A DNA stretch of 10,062 bases, taken from positions 1-10,062 of the forward strand of contig JBGPOZ010000183.1 in assembly GCA_041488295.1 (NCBI GenBank), written 5' to 3'. Made by a program: the position numbers and the translations under genes. The DNA is from URHD0088 sp041488295 (lineage in GTDB: Bacteria > Pseudomonadota > Alphaproteobacteria > ATCC43930 > CGMCC-115725). Below are positions 1 through 5,915 of this stretch, piece by piece (position 1 is the first letter of the stretch; the number at the start of each line of letters is the position of its first letter). The notes under the pieces are model-generated. The model did not search any database, had not been told where the DNA came from, and worked only from the letters and a program-made list of their open reading frames with translations.

Positions 1-1
1 C

Positions 2-94
2 AACTTCAGCCTCCTCCTGCGCTGGCTGGAGCGGCTTTTGCGTGCCCTGATCACGGCGCTCATCAACGCCGCTCGACGACCCCAGATCGCCTAA
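2..94 (+). CDS. IS5-family transposase, C-terminal end only (cut by window edge)
   Basis: The first 30 codons visible end in TAA and encode a peptide beginning NFSLLLRWLERLLRAL. This is the typical last stretch of many IS5-family DDE transposases, where an NFS/NFR-LL-RWL segment follows the catalytic core. No catalytic residue lies inside the window, so activity cannot be judged. The element's right terminal inverted repeat should lie within the next ~40 bases; the stretch around 104-128 is a candidate, but the other end is outside the window and cannot be compared. The family call rests on recollection of the conserved tail, and the exact IS name is unknown. Confidence 0.7.
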   Translation, partial: NFSLLLRWLERLLRALITALINAARRPQIA

Positions 95-97
95 ACT

Positions 98-153
98 AGC
101 ATCCGCCCGAATTATTCACGGACGACTACTTGCCAACAGCACGGGCGGATGCT
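98..153. repeat. 12-bp perfect inverted repeat around the IS5 end and next ORF start
   Basis: AGCATCCGCCCG at 98-109 is repeated in perfect inverse as CGGGCGGATGCT at 142-153, with 32 bases between. The right arm contains the ATG at 149 of the following gene. It could form a stem in RNA reading through from the IS, or be part of the IS terminus and its flank. Neither arm is followed by a T-run, so it is not a classical terminator. Confidence 0.5.
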
Positions 154-880
154 GCTGACGGCGATTCAGAATCTGAGGAAGAAAATAGAGAACGAGTCAG
201 ATATGACTAAAGTTCTTGAGATGTATGAAACTTATTTTCTTCAGCAGTATTTGCAGAATTTTGAAGCTGTTTTGGCTGCTGAATTTGGTCTACTGAACTT
301 GTACGTCGTTTCTGAGGTTGGCAATTATAATATGACTAACCTTATATATTTTGGGGAGAAATGTTTTCCAGACGGTCTTGTCGCTAAGGCTCCGGAAGCT
401 ATTCTGGACGTGCGGCAGGCCACGCAATGTATTGCATATGCGTTGCCAACCGCCGCTGGATTTCATTTGCACCGAGCGAATGAATCGGTGCTTCACCGAT
501 ACTACGACGCCGTAACGGGCGGGGCGCCTCGCCCATCAACTCGGAATATTGGGGACTATCTGAAAGCGCTGGACGATCGTGGGGCTGGTGATTCCCGAGT
601 GAAGAGCGCGCTCCGCGACCTTAAAAACCTTCACCGCAATCCGCTAATTCACCCGGAACACTCGCTCGAATCGGTTGATGACGCGGTTGCTTTGATGGGC
701 GGGGTTCATGTGGCAATGCTCCACATGCTGAAGACAATGCCCGATGTACCTAGCCCGGTCGCCGCAGCAATCAGTGGGGCAGTAGCAATAACTGTGGGTT
801 CCGGAGCGCCAACGACGGCAATCTCAATCGTTAGTGGTCCTTCTTTTCCGCCCCCGTCTTCGTCGGGACAACAACCTTGA
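149..880 (+). CDS. HEPN-like domain protein of unknown function, possibly 5'-truncated by the IS
   Basis: The product has 243 residues from the ATG at 149; a later in-frame ATG at 203 would give 225. Residues ~25-200 look wholly helical. They contain R163-NPLI-H168, which fits the R-x4-6-H motif of HEPN domains with the usual polar residue (N) after the arginine. Many HEPN proteins are RNases in toxin-antitoxin, abortive-infection or CRISPR accessory systems, while others only bind nucleotides, so RNase activity is an inference. Residues ~200-243 are a low-complexity A/S/P/T tail. Neither start has a convincing ribosome binding site. The frame stays open back to the transposase stop, which suggests the IS may have removed the true 5' end. 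The 5' two-thirds is visibly AT-richer than the right half of the window, a sign of transfer. The last 50 bases overlap the opposing small gene at 831-992. Confidence 0.65.
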   Translation: MLLTAIQNLRKKIENESDMTKVLEMYETYFLQQYLQNFEAVLAAEFGLLNLYVVSEVGNYNMTNLIYFGEKCFPDGLVAKAPEAILDVRQATQCIAYALPTAAGFHLHRANESVLHRYYDAVTGGAPRPSTRNIGDYLKALDDRGAGDSRVKSALRDLKNLHRNPLIHPEHSLESVDDAVALMGGVHVAMLHMLKTMPDVPSPVAAAISGAVAITVGSGAPTTAISIVSGPSFPPPSSSGQQP

Positions 881-992
881 AAGCGCGCTCAAAAGCCTCC
901 GCGCTCTCGTCCGTTTCGATTTCGCGAGCGGTCTCGATGAAGCGCTTTGACTGCGCGGGATCGTCGGGTGCGAGTTTGGGCTTGCGTGGCAT
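831..992 (-). CDS. conserved small hypothetical protein, 53 residues
   Basis: A short reverse-strand frame runs from ATG at 992 to TAA at 831. The product starts MPRKPKLAPDDPAQSKRFIE and continues with a strongly acidic/basic helical stretch (TAREIETDESAEAFERAF), ending in KKDH. I recognise this type of small protein, with an MxRKPKLAPDDP start and a QSKRFIETA core, as recurrent and uncharacterised in Hyphomicrobiales genomes. That is from memory, not a search. It has no membrane segment or cysteine pair. Its GC-rich codons differ from the overlapping HEPN-like gene, with which it shares 50 bases tail to tail. The upstream ribosome binding site is weak. Function is unknown. Confidence 0.7.
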   Translation of the reverse strand: MPRKPKLAPDDPAQSKRFIETAREIETDESAEAFERAFKVVVPTKTGAEKKDH

Positions 993-1045
993 ACGGAACA
1001 ATCTATCGGTGGTGCATGATCATGTCATCAGGAGATAAAGGACTT

Positions 1046-1067
1046 GCTGAAATACTTGAATTTCAGC
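1046..1067 (-). terminator. 8-bp hairpin downstream of the 127-residue orphan
   Basis: GCTGAAAT (1046-1053) pairs perfectly with ATTTCAGC (1060-1067) around a 6-base loop. It lies 41 bases past the stop of the reverse-strand gene at 1109-1492. On the reverse strand it is followed by a pyrimidine-rich stretch with TTTAT rather than a full U-tract, so terminator function is weakly supported. Confidence 0.25.
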
Positions 1068-1108
1068 GTTCTCTTCAAGATATGAAAGTTCGAGTTCGAT
1101 ACAATGCG

Positions 1109-1492
1109 TCATGCATTACCGCTTGGCGTTCCCCCTTCAATTGTCAGGCCAATGGTCCTGTTACCAAATCTGAAAATACATCTCTTGGCATGAGTAGCCC
1201 CGTGGCCAGGGATAGTGTTCTCGATGCTGTCGATGATTAGAGTTCCATTGCGGTTGGCCGCAAAGATTTCCTCGCTTCCGATGCGTAACCCAGATGCGAC
1301 CTGCATTGCGTTGAAGCCAATGCACCAATGTCCATCCGGGAGCTGGAAGGCAGCGGTGATTTCTGGCGGTCCTCCACCCAATGTTTTCTGGTCGCTGGGG
1401 CGATATAGAAACAAGACATTCTCAAGTAGCCATTCGCCGTTGTACCCGCAGTCTGGCGGTAATGGTTTTCCTTGGCCGTTTAGCGGAATCAT
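1109..1492 (-). CDS. hypothetical protein, 127 residues, family not recognised
   Basis: I do not recognise this protein. It begins MIPLNGQGKPLPPDCGY and has a mixed beta-rich middle (FLYRPSDQKTLGGGPPEI, then AFQLPDGHWCIGF). There are no evident membrane segments, signal peptide or catalytic motif. The ATG at 1492 is preferred over a TTG two codons upstream because GAGGAG lies 9 bases before the ATG but only 3 before the TTG. It is on the same strand as the IS1595 transposase, 73 bases downstream of it. It could therefore be a passenger gene of that element or a neighbour caught by the insertion. The reading frame is free of stops and reads like a real protein, but it could be a fragment of a longer one. 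Base composition is more even than in the GC-rich right half. Confidence 0.55.
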   Translation of the reverse strand: MIPLNGQGKPLPPDCGYNGEWLLENVLFLYRPSDQKTLGGGPPEITAAFQLPDGHWCIGFNAMQVASGLRIGSEEIFAANRNGTLIIDSIENTIPGHGATHAKRCIFRFGNRTIGLTIEGGTPSGNA

Positions 1493-1512
1493 GCCCAATC
1501 ACTCCTCGATGA

Positions 1513-1532
1513 ACGGCAATTGCAATTGCCGT
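1513..1532. repeat. 20-bp perfect palindrome between transposase and orphan gene
   Basis: The half-site ACGGCAATTG (1513-1522) is followed directly by its exact reverse complement (1523-1532). It lies 33 bases past the transposase stop and about 7 bases upstream of the Shine-Dalgarno sequence of the 127-residue gene. A gapless palindrome is more like a dimer-binding operator or element-end structure than a terminator hairpin. Function is unknown. Confidence 0.55.
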
Positions 1533-1565
1533 GGATCATCGCTTGGCTGGTCGCGATGCCACCGC

Positions 1566-2516
1566 TTACGCAGTATGCGCTTCTGTCTGCCCATTTCGAC
1601 GAGACGTCGCATAGGTAAGACGTTTGCCTTTTGCGCCCTTCAGCGCGATCTCGGCTCGCCCCACGTCGTTGACACCAAGCTTCTCGCGGTTGCTGTACCG
1701 GAAATCGAACTCGGCGAGGTAGCGCTTCAGATGCGACTCGGAGACATGCTGGTAAACACCGTAGACGCCCCGCTTCAGGATCGAGAAAAAGCCTTCGATG
1801 GTGTTGGTGTGAATGTTGCCGCGCACATACTCGTCGGCACTGTGTTTGACGGAGCCATGCGAGGCAAAATTCCACCCGATCGCGACATAAGCGGTAGCTT
1901 CGTCGCTCATGAGATGGCTGGTGCGCGAAGCGTGGGTGGCGATGATGGCGCGAAGGGTTTCGGCCTTGACGTTCGGAACATGGAACGAGCGCACCCCGCC
2001 GTCGCGCTCGACGAGTGCCAGCACGGCGTGTTTGTGGCCGCCGCCTTGCTTGATCTTCATGCCGGGCTTCCGGCCGATGAAAGTCTCGTCGACTTCGATG
2101 GTCATGCCGCTCCCGCCGAGCGGGGGAGTGAACAAGCCGAAATCGGTCTTCATCATCTCGCGGATACGGTGTCCGAGGAACCATGCGGTTTTCATGCCGA
2201 CGCCGAGAGTGCGCTGAAGCTGGCGGGTGCTGATCCCCTTCTTAGACGAGCAAATCAGGTGGATCGCCTGAAGCCAAATCCGCAGTGGCGCGTGGCTGGA
2301 CTCAAGCACGGTGCCCATCTTGACGGTAAACGGCTTGCGGCAGGCGTAGCACTTCCGCAGACCGGCGCGGGTGCTCTTGCCGCTCAACCGACCGATATGC
2401 TCCTTGGTCGCGCCGCAGAATGGGCATACGGGACCATTCGGCCAAAGCCGCGCTTCGACGAAATCGTAAGCTGCGGCCTCGTTATGGAAGTGAGTGGCAG
2501 AAAGAACCGATACCAT
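1566..2516 (-). CDS. IS1595-family transposase (DDE), apparently intact
   Basis: The product has 316 residues and resembles IS1595-family transposases (DDE_Tnp_IS1595/ISXO2-like) throughout. It catalyses DNA cleavage and strand transfer of its own element. An N-terminal zinc ribbon is seen in CPFCG (31-35) and CYAC (56-59). A helix-turn-helix-like region covers ~95-120. The DDE core includes D143 in IEVDETFIGRK, D205 in MSDEATAY and E241 in HTNTIEGFFSILKRG. The ATG at 2516 was chosen because AAGGAG lies 8 bases upstream and HFHNEAAAYDFVEARLWPNG is the usual start of the family; an in-frame ATG at 2543 would add nine residues but would lie inside the putative promoter. Nothing looks truncated, so the gene is probably functional. 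Its translation start appears controlled by the hairpin at 2521-2541. Confidence 0.93.
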   Translation of the reverse strand: MVSVLSATHFHNEAAAYDFVEARLWPNGPVCPFCGATKEHIGRLSGKSTRAGLRKCYACRKPFTVKMGTVLESSHAPLRIWLQAIHLICSSKKGISTRQLQRTLGVGMKTAWFLGHRIREMMKTDFGLFTPPLGGSGMTIEVDETFIGRKPGMKIKQGGGHKHAVLALVERDGGVRSFHVPNVKAETLRAIIATHASRTSHLMSDEATAYVAIGWNFASHGSVKHSADEYVRGNIHTNTIEGFFSILKRGVYGVYQHVSESHLKRYLAEFDFRYSNREKLGVNDVGRAEIALKGAKGKRLTYATSRRNGQTEAHTA

Positions 2517-2520
2517 GACC

Positions 2521-2541
2521 GTATCTCCTTGTTGGAGATAC
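2521..2541 (-). promoter_or_regulatory. hairpin sequestering the transposase ribosome binding site
   Basis: On the reverse strand GTATCTCC (2541-2534), loop AACAA, GGAGATAC (2528-2521) form a perfect 8-bp stem. Its 3' arm contains the GGAG of the transposase Shine-Dalgarno sequence. In a long transcript entering from outside, the ribosome binding site would be paired. Confidence 0.6.
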
Positions 2542-2568
2542 ACTAAGCCTTGCGTATGGGTATGTCAA
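2540..2568 (-). promoter_or_regulatory. probable sigma-70 promoter of the transposase
   Basis: A perfect -35 TTGACA (reverse strand, 2568-2563) lies 17 bases from a weak -10 TAGTGT (2545-2540). The start of transcription would fall near 2533, just after the 5' arm of the leader hairpin. The site is at the tip of the element, as is common for IS promoters. The -10 matches the consensus poorly, so confidence is moderate. Confidence 0.45.
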
Positions 2569-3023
2569 GTGAAACGTCGCCGAACGAAAGGCTTGCTGCC
2601 ATCTCGGATCGCCTCGACATAGCCTGACATGATGGCGGCGCATGCCTCGGTACTGTCGATTGCGAGACCCTGCTCCTCGCCGGCAAGAATGGCGCTTGTC
2701 GCCAACCGAACGAGATCGATCGCGTAAGGCATGAGACACGCTTCGTCGAAATCGTTGATGCCCCAGACGAGGCGGCCCTCGGCATCGCGCCACGTGCCGA
2801 AATTGTCGATATGAAGGTCGCCGACGGCAAGGAGCGGCGGCGCTTCGGTCAAATCAGGGCAATGCTCATTCCAAAGCTGGACCCAGCGGTAGAAGGTGGC
2901 GCGCATGAAGGAGAAGGCTGCCTCTGCCATGCGCTCGTGCTTGAGGGTGAGGTCTTCATCGACGACGGGAATGCGCCGGCGAAGCCAAGTTTCATAGTCC
3001 TTTGTCGCCTCGATCACGTCCAT
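2565..3023 (-). pseudogene. DUF2252 family protein, N-terminal fragment truncated by the IS
   Basis: The fragment has 152 residues, against roughly 400 or more usual for DUF2252. Recognisable family features are DYETWLRRR near the start, FYRW (44-47), GDLHIDNFG (68-76) and NDFDEA (90-95). The last two resemble the catalytic and metal-binding loops of kinase-like phosphotransferase folds, but no activity is established for the family. Native sequence ends around residue 147 (GSKPFV); the last five residues RRRFT and the stop come from the IS1595 end. The ATG at 3023 sits one base after the mgtC stop, suggesting translational coupling in a two-gene operon; an in-frame ATG at 3056 would instead overlap mgtC. 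The missing C-terminal half is nowhere in the window. The product is very likely non-functional. Confidence 0.85.
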
Positions 3024-3024
3024 C

Positions 3025-3729
3025 TCAGTTTCCCGCGTCGGCGACGCTGTCGGCATGCCAGTTGGCGCTGGAAACCGCGGGCGAGCGGCGCATTGCGGCG
3101 GCGATCTCCTCGATGGCCGCCTCGCTTCGCGAAGCGAGCGTCAGAACCGCTTTGACCTCGACCCGCTCGCCGTGCTCGGCAGATGAGATATCGAGGCTGT
3201 TCGGGTGAACCGGGCTCTTGGTGATCGTCTCGGTGAGGCGGCGGCGAATCTCGGCGTGCATGCCGACCGCGCCCGACACGATGATGGTGTAGTGCATGGC
3301 GCCGCCGTGACGGCGCGATGCGGCTGTGCTGATGCGGTCCGCGACCGGCTTCATGGCGATGTTGACGGCAAGAACGAAGAGCGCGGCGAGCGTCGCGCCG
3401 ACGATCTGGCCGGCGCCTGCGAAGACGCCGACCGCGGCAGAGCACCAGAGCGTTGCCGCGGTGTTGAGCCCGCGGACCGTGAGGCCTTCGCGGAGGATCA
3501 CTCCACCGCCAAGAAAGCCGATCCCTGAAGCGACCTGCGCGCCGACGCGCGCGACGCTGTCCGCACCCGCAGTCGCCGCCCCGAAAAGAGTGAAGATCGC
3601 CGCGCCCAAGCAGACGAGGGCATTCGTCTTGAGGCCGGCGGCATGGTGGCTCCATTGCCGCTCCGCTCCAATGATGGTGCCGAGGAGGAAGGCCGTCGCG
3701 AGACGTAATAGGATGCCGTCAAGGGCCAC
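3025..3729 (-). CDS. mgtC: MgtC/SapB family inner-membrane protein
   Basis: The product has 234 residues, the usual length for the long MgtC form. The N-terminal ~130 residues hold four or five membrane segments with family hallmarks: GTIIGAERQ (17-25), AGLKTNALVCLGAA (31-44), SGIGFLGGGVI (68-78) and RGLNTAATLWCSAAVG (86-101). Residues ~145-225 form a soluble ACT-like C-terminal domain. In Salmonella and Mycobacterium, MgtC supports growth in low magnesium and inside macrophages, partly by affecting the F1Fo ATP synthase and phosphate uptake. The role here is inferred from the family only. The start is GTG at 3729, with GGAA about 8 bases upstream; a nearby ATG at 3742 is out of frame. The stop is one base from the ATG of the DUF2252 remnant. 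No magnesium riboswitch was recognised upstream. Confidence 0.92.
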   Translation of the reverse strand: MALDGILLRLATAFLLGTIIGAERQWSHHAAGLKTNALVCLGAAIFTLFGAATAGADSVARVGAQVASGIGFLGGGVILREGLTVRGLNTAATLWCSAAVGVFAGAGQIVGATLAALFVLAVNIAMKPVADRISTAASRRHGGAMHYTIIVSGAVGMHAEIRRRLTETITKSPVHPNSLDISSAEHGERVEVKAVLTLASRSEAAIEEIAAAMRRSPAVSSANWHADSVADAGN

Positions 3730-3838
3730 GATCGTGTTCCATGGAAGGTGTTCCCTTCTTCAGCCGCTCCTCCGCGCCGCCGCAAAGGCTTTGCCGTGGA
3801 CCCGGCCCGAGCGATTCCGTTCCGTCCACTCTAACTCA

Positions 3839-3870
3839 CCCCGCCCGCATCTGCGGGGCCTTTCTCTTAT
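3839..3870 (+). terminator. orphan rho-independent terminator, forward strand
   Basis: CCCCGC (3839-3844) pairs with GCGGGG (3853-3858); an alternative pairing is CCCGC 3844-3848 with GCGGG 3853-3857. It is followed by the pyrimidine/T-rich CCTTTCTCTTAT. No forward gene ends just before it, so it may end a small transcript or be a relic. Confidence 0.5.
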
Positions 3871-4205
3871 CCTTGAAGGACTACTGGCCGGTAATTCCCG
3901 GAGAGTCGCCAGGCGTTGCGTTTCGCCGTTCGCCAGCATTGGGAGCTCGGGAATTCGGCCTCACAGCGAGTGCGGAGTGTTCGGCGTGGGTGGGCCGATC
4001 GGTGCGCCGGACATCGGCGCGGCAGTCGCTGTGGTCGTGCGATCTGAAGCCTCGCGAGGCCGAGAAAAGCATGTATGTGCGCAACGGCTCAACGACCGCT
4101 GCGGCCATCCTGCGAAAGACGTTCATGATCAAAATTAGGGCGTACCCGCTCGCACCATCCCCGCGGCGCCTCGCACCGGTCACGCGCCGAGGGGAATCAC
4201 TGCAC

Positions 4206-4234
4206 TTGTAAGCCAAATGCGATGCCCTGATAGT
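4206..4234 (+). promoter_or_regulatory. possible promoter of the ABC transporter genes
   Basis: TTGTAA (4206-4211) and GATAGT (4229-4234) are separated by 17 bases, each matching 4 of 6 consensus positions. It lies 90 bases before the chosen ATPase start. Other sites in this spacer cannot be excluded. Confidence 0.35.
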
Positions 4235-4323
4235 GCCCTTCCCGGCGGGAGAATTGTCGGTAATGCACGATCGTGTCAGGCTTGGGCGCGCCGCCAGTCG
4301 GAAGCATCGCGTATGAGGCGGCC

Positions 4324-5091
4324 GTGAAAATCGGTGAGCCGGCCGTGGTGCGCGTCGAGGGTCTCAGCAAGACGTTCGAGACCGGTGTCGCTGTCGAGGA
4401 TCTGAGCTTCGCGATCGGCGAGCGCGAATTCGTCTCGATCGTCGGTCCAAGCGGCTGCGGCAAGTCGACGGCACTGCGCATGATCGCCGGCTTGATCTCG
4501 CCGAGCGCCGGCAAAGTCCTGGTCCGCGGCAAGGAAGTCCGGGGACCGATCGGCGATGTCGGCATGGTCTTCCAAGCACCGGTTCTGCTGCCCTGGCGCA
4601 GTACGCTCCGCAACATCTTGTTCATCGCCGAGATGCGCGGCGAGCCCTCCGGGAGGCATCGCGCCCGTGCTCACGAGCTCATCAAGCTCGCCGGACTCGA
4701 AGGCTTCGAGAAAAGCTATCCGCATGAGCTGTCAGGGGGCATGCAGCAGCGCGCCTCGATCTGCCGCGCGCTGCTTCTGCAACCATCGTTGCTGCTGATG
4801 GACGAGCCGTTCGGCGCGCTCGACATCATCACGCGCGAACGGATGGGTTTCGAGCTGCAGAGGATCTGGAGCGCGAGCCGCAACAGCGTGCTTTTCGTGA
4901 CGCACAGCATCACGGAGGCAATCCTTCTCTCGGATGCCGTCATCGTGATGAGCGCCCGGCCGGGCCGCGTCAAAGTCAGCCTGCCGATCGACCTGCCCCG
5001 GCCGCGCGACGTCAAGACGATGAGCAATCCTCGATTTGTCGCGCTTGCCGCCGCAATCCGCGACAATGTCGAGGCGCAATCGGTGGAATGA
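4324..5091 (+). CDS. NitT/TauT-type ABC transporter ATP-binding protein
   Basis: This is the nucleotide-binding subunit of an importer of the SsuB/TauB/ThiZ type, which acts on the cytoplasmic side and powers uptake by ATP hydrolysis. From the GTG at 4324 it has 255 residues, with Walker A GPSGCGKST (41-49), Q-loop glutamine in MVFQAPVLLPW (Q84), signature LSGGMQQR (136-143), Walker B LLLMDEP (156-162, catalytic E161) and switch H194 in VTHSITEA. The GTG at 4324 is preferred because GAGG lies 4 bases upstream and homology starts just after it; a GTG at 4273 would add 17 unremarkable residues. The permease gene follows after 7 bases, so both are cotranscribed. The partner binding protein is encoded on the opposite strand at 5916-6917. 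The substrate is not shown by the sequence; an imidazole-type acid is inferred from the neighbouring catabolic genes. Confidence 0.93.
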   Translation: MKIGEPAVVRVEGLSKTFETGVAVEDLSFAIGEREFVSIVGPSGCGKSTALRMIAGLISPSAGKVLVRGKEVRGPIGDVGMVFQAPVLLPWRSTLRNILFIAEMRGEPSGRHRARAHELIKLAGLEGFEKSYPHELSGGMQQRASICRALLLQPSLLLMDEPFGALDIITRERMGFELQRIWSASRNSVLFVTHSITEAILLSDAVIVMSARPGRVKVSLPIDLPRPRDVKTMSNPRFVALAAAIRDNVEAQSVE

Positions 5092-5098
5092 GGGGCCG

Positions 5099-5875
5099 AT
5101 GATGCTCCGGCAGATACGCCGCGCGGGACGAAGCGCCAGACCGCTCGCCGGCTTCGTTTTGCTCATCCTCGCTTGGCAGTACGGCACCGGCTTTCTGCAG
5201 ATTCCCGCGTACATCCTACCCTTGCCGTCGACGATCGCCGCGCGCTTCTGGGAAACCCGAGCGCTCCAGCTGCATCACCTCGGATTCACCGCCTTCACGA
5301 CGATCATCGGGTTGGCGGGCGCGATCGTCATCGGCGTGGCGCTCGCTCTTTCCGTCATCTATGTGAAGGCGATCGAGGTGATGGTGCTGCCGGTTCTCGC
5401 TGCCTTCAACAGCATCCCGAAAATCGCGATCGCGCCCCTCTTCGTCATCTGGTTCGGGTTGGGACTCGAGTCGAAGGCGATCCTCGCCTTCCTGCTCGCG
5501 CTCTTTCCCGTGTTCGTCAATTCAGTCACCGGGATGGGAGAGATCGAGCCGGACGTGCTCGACCTCTCCCGGCTCGCCGGCGGGACGGAACTGCGAATCT
5601 TCCTGAAGGTTCGGCTGATGAACGCCGTCCCCTACATCACCGATGCCGTCAAGGTCGCATTTCCCCTCGCCCTCGTCGGCTCGATCGTCGGCGAGTTCAT
5701 CGGCGGGAACAACGGGATCGGCTATCTCATCCTGCAGGGGCAGTTCAACTTGGATACGCCGCTCGTCTTCGCTTCGCTGTTCTCCATCACGCTTTTCACC
5801 ACCTTGGGAATCGCCATCGTCGGCTTGCTCGAACGGTCGCTTCTCGGCTGGCGCCCGTCACGGCGGTCACGGTGA
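5099..5875 (+). CDS. NitT/TauT-type ABC transporter permease
   Basis: The product has 258 residues and about six hydrophobic segments (BPD_transp_1 domain), with the length and pattern of SsuC/TauC/ThiX permeases. The cytoplasmic EAA-type coupling loop, which docks on the ATPase, is visible in the stretch LSRLAGGTELRIFLKVRL followed by NAVPYITDAVKVAF. Other family features are SIPKIAIAPLFVIWFGLG in the middle and SIVGEFIGGNNGIGY near the C-terminus. The start is one of two adjacent ATGs (5099 or 5102); AGGGG overlapping the ATPase stop gives slightly better spacing for the second. It is cotranscribed with the ATPase. It should form the membrane dimer of an importer with the binding protein encoded convergently downstream. 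Confidence 0.93.
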   Translation: MMLRQIRRAGRSARPLAGFVLLILAWQYGTGFLQIPAYILPLPSTIAARFWETRALQLHHLGFTAFTTIIGLAGAIVIGVALALSVIYVKAIEVMVLPVLAAFNSIPKIAIAPLFVIWFGLGLESKAILAFLLALFPVFVNSVTGMGEIEPDVLDLSRLAGGTELRIFLKVRLMNAVPYITDAVKVAFPLALVGSIVGEFIGGNNGIGYLILQGQFNLDTPLVFASLFSITLFTTLGIAIVGLLERSLLGWRPSRRSR

Positions 5876-5900
5876 GGGGGAGACGGGTGATCTCCGCCTC
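5874..5900. terminator. hairpin between convergent permease and binding-protein genes
   Basis: GAGG (5874-5877) and GGAGA (5879-5883) pair with CCTC (5897-5900) and TCTCC (5891-5895) with one G·G mismatch and a 7-base loop. The hairpin overlaps the permease stop and fills most of the 40-base convergent gap. Neither strand shows a T-run, so it would be a weak or factor-assisted terminator. Confidence 0.3.
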
Positions 5901-5915
5901 GCCCTCGCTCTGCGT

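Larger units (their letters stand above)
1566..2579 (-). mobile_element. IS1595-family insertion sequence, ends only approximate
   Basis: The element contains the transposase gene and its promoter and leader. The right edge must fall at about 2569-2580, because reverse-strand DUF2252 coding sequence runs in from the right up to there and then turns into unrelated residues (RRRFT, stop). The left edge was not found. No convincing inverted copy of the right tip occurs between 993 and 1566, and no direct repeat flanks the element. The left coordinate given is simply the transposase stop; the real element extends further left and may include the 127-residue gene. Confidence 0.6.
3742..4323. other. 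intergenic region, no convincing gene
   Basis: Frames here are long only because of high GC, and none reads like a protein. What can be seen is a 13-base inverted repeat, GCAAAG-G-CTTTGC, at 3782-3794 upstream of mgtC. There is also a forward terminator-like hairpin at 3839-3870, a perfect 12-bp palindrome GCCTCGCGAGGC at 4049-4060, and a likely forward promoter at 4206-4234. The region separates divergent genes, so it should hold the control sites of both mgtC and the transporter. Confidence 0.6.

Noticed and set aside
1010..1035. Possible left inverted repeat of the IS1595 element (GGTGCATGATCATGTCATC compared with the right tip)
   Set aside because: It matches the right tip at only about half the positions and needs a gap, and no 8-bp target duplication flanks the proposed ends.
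947..1240. 97-residue forward frame containing MSSGDKGLAEILEFQRSLQD
   Set aside because: The middle reads somewhat like protein, but both ends overlap reverse-strand genes, no ribosome binding site is evident for the first ATG, and no family is recognisable. Too weak to call.
1478..1505. Alternative left inverted repeat near 1478 (GTTTAGC...CATGCCCA compared with GTTTCAC...CATACCCA)
   Set aside because: It would give a typical element length of about 1.1 kb, but similarity is limited to two short blocks with different spacing, and it lies over the start of the orphan gene.
1215..2546. 443-residue forward frame opposite the transposase
   Set aside because: It lies antisense to a clear IS1595 transposase with intact motifs, has no family features of its own, and is a by-product of high GC.
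3741..4211. Forward and reverse frames of 110-160 residues in the mgtC-transporter spacer
   Set aside because: Composition looks random, none has a convincing ribosome binding site, and each is cut by regulatory-looking palindromes or the terminator.
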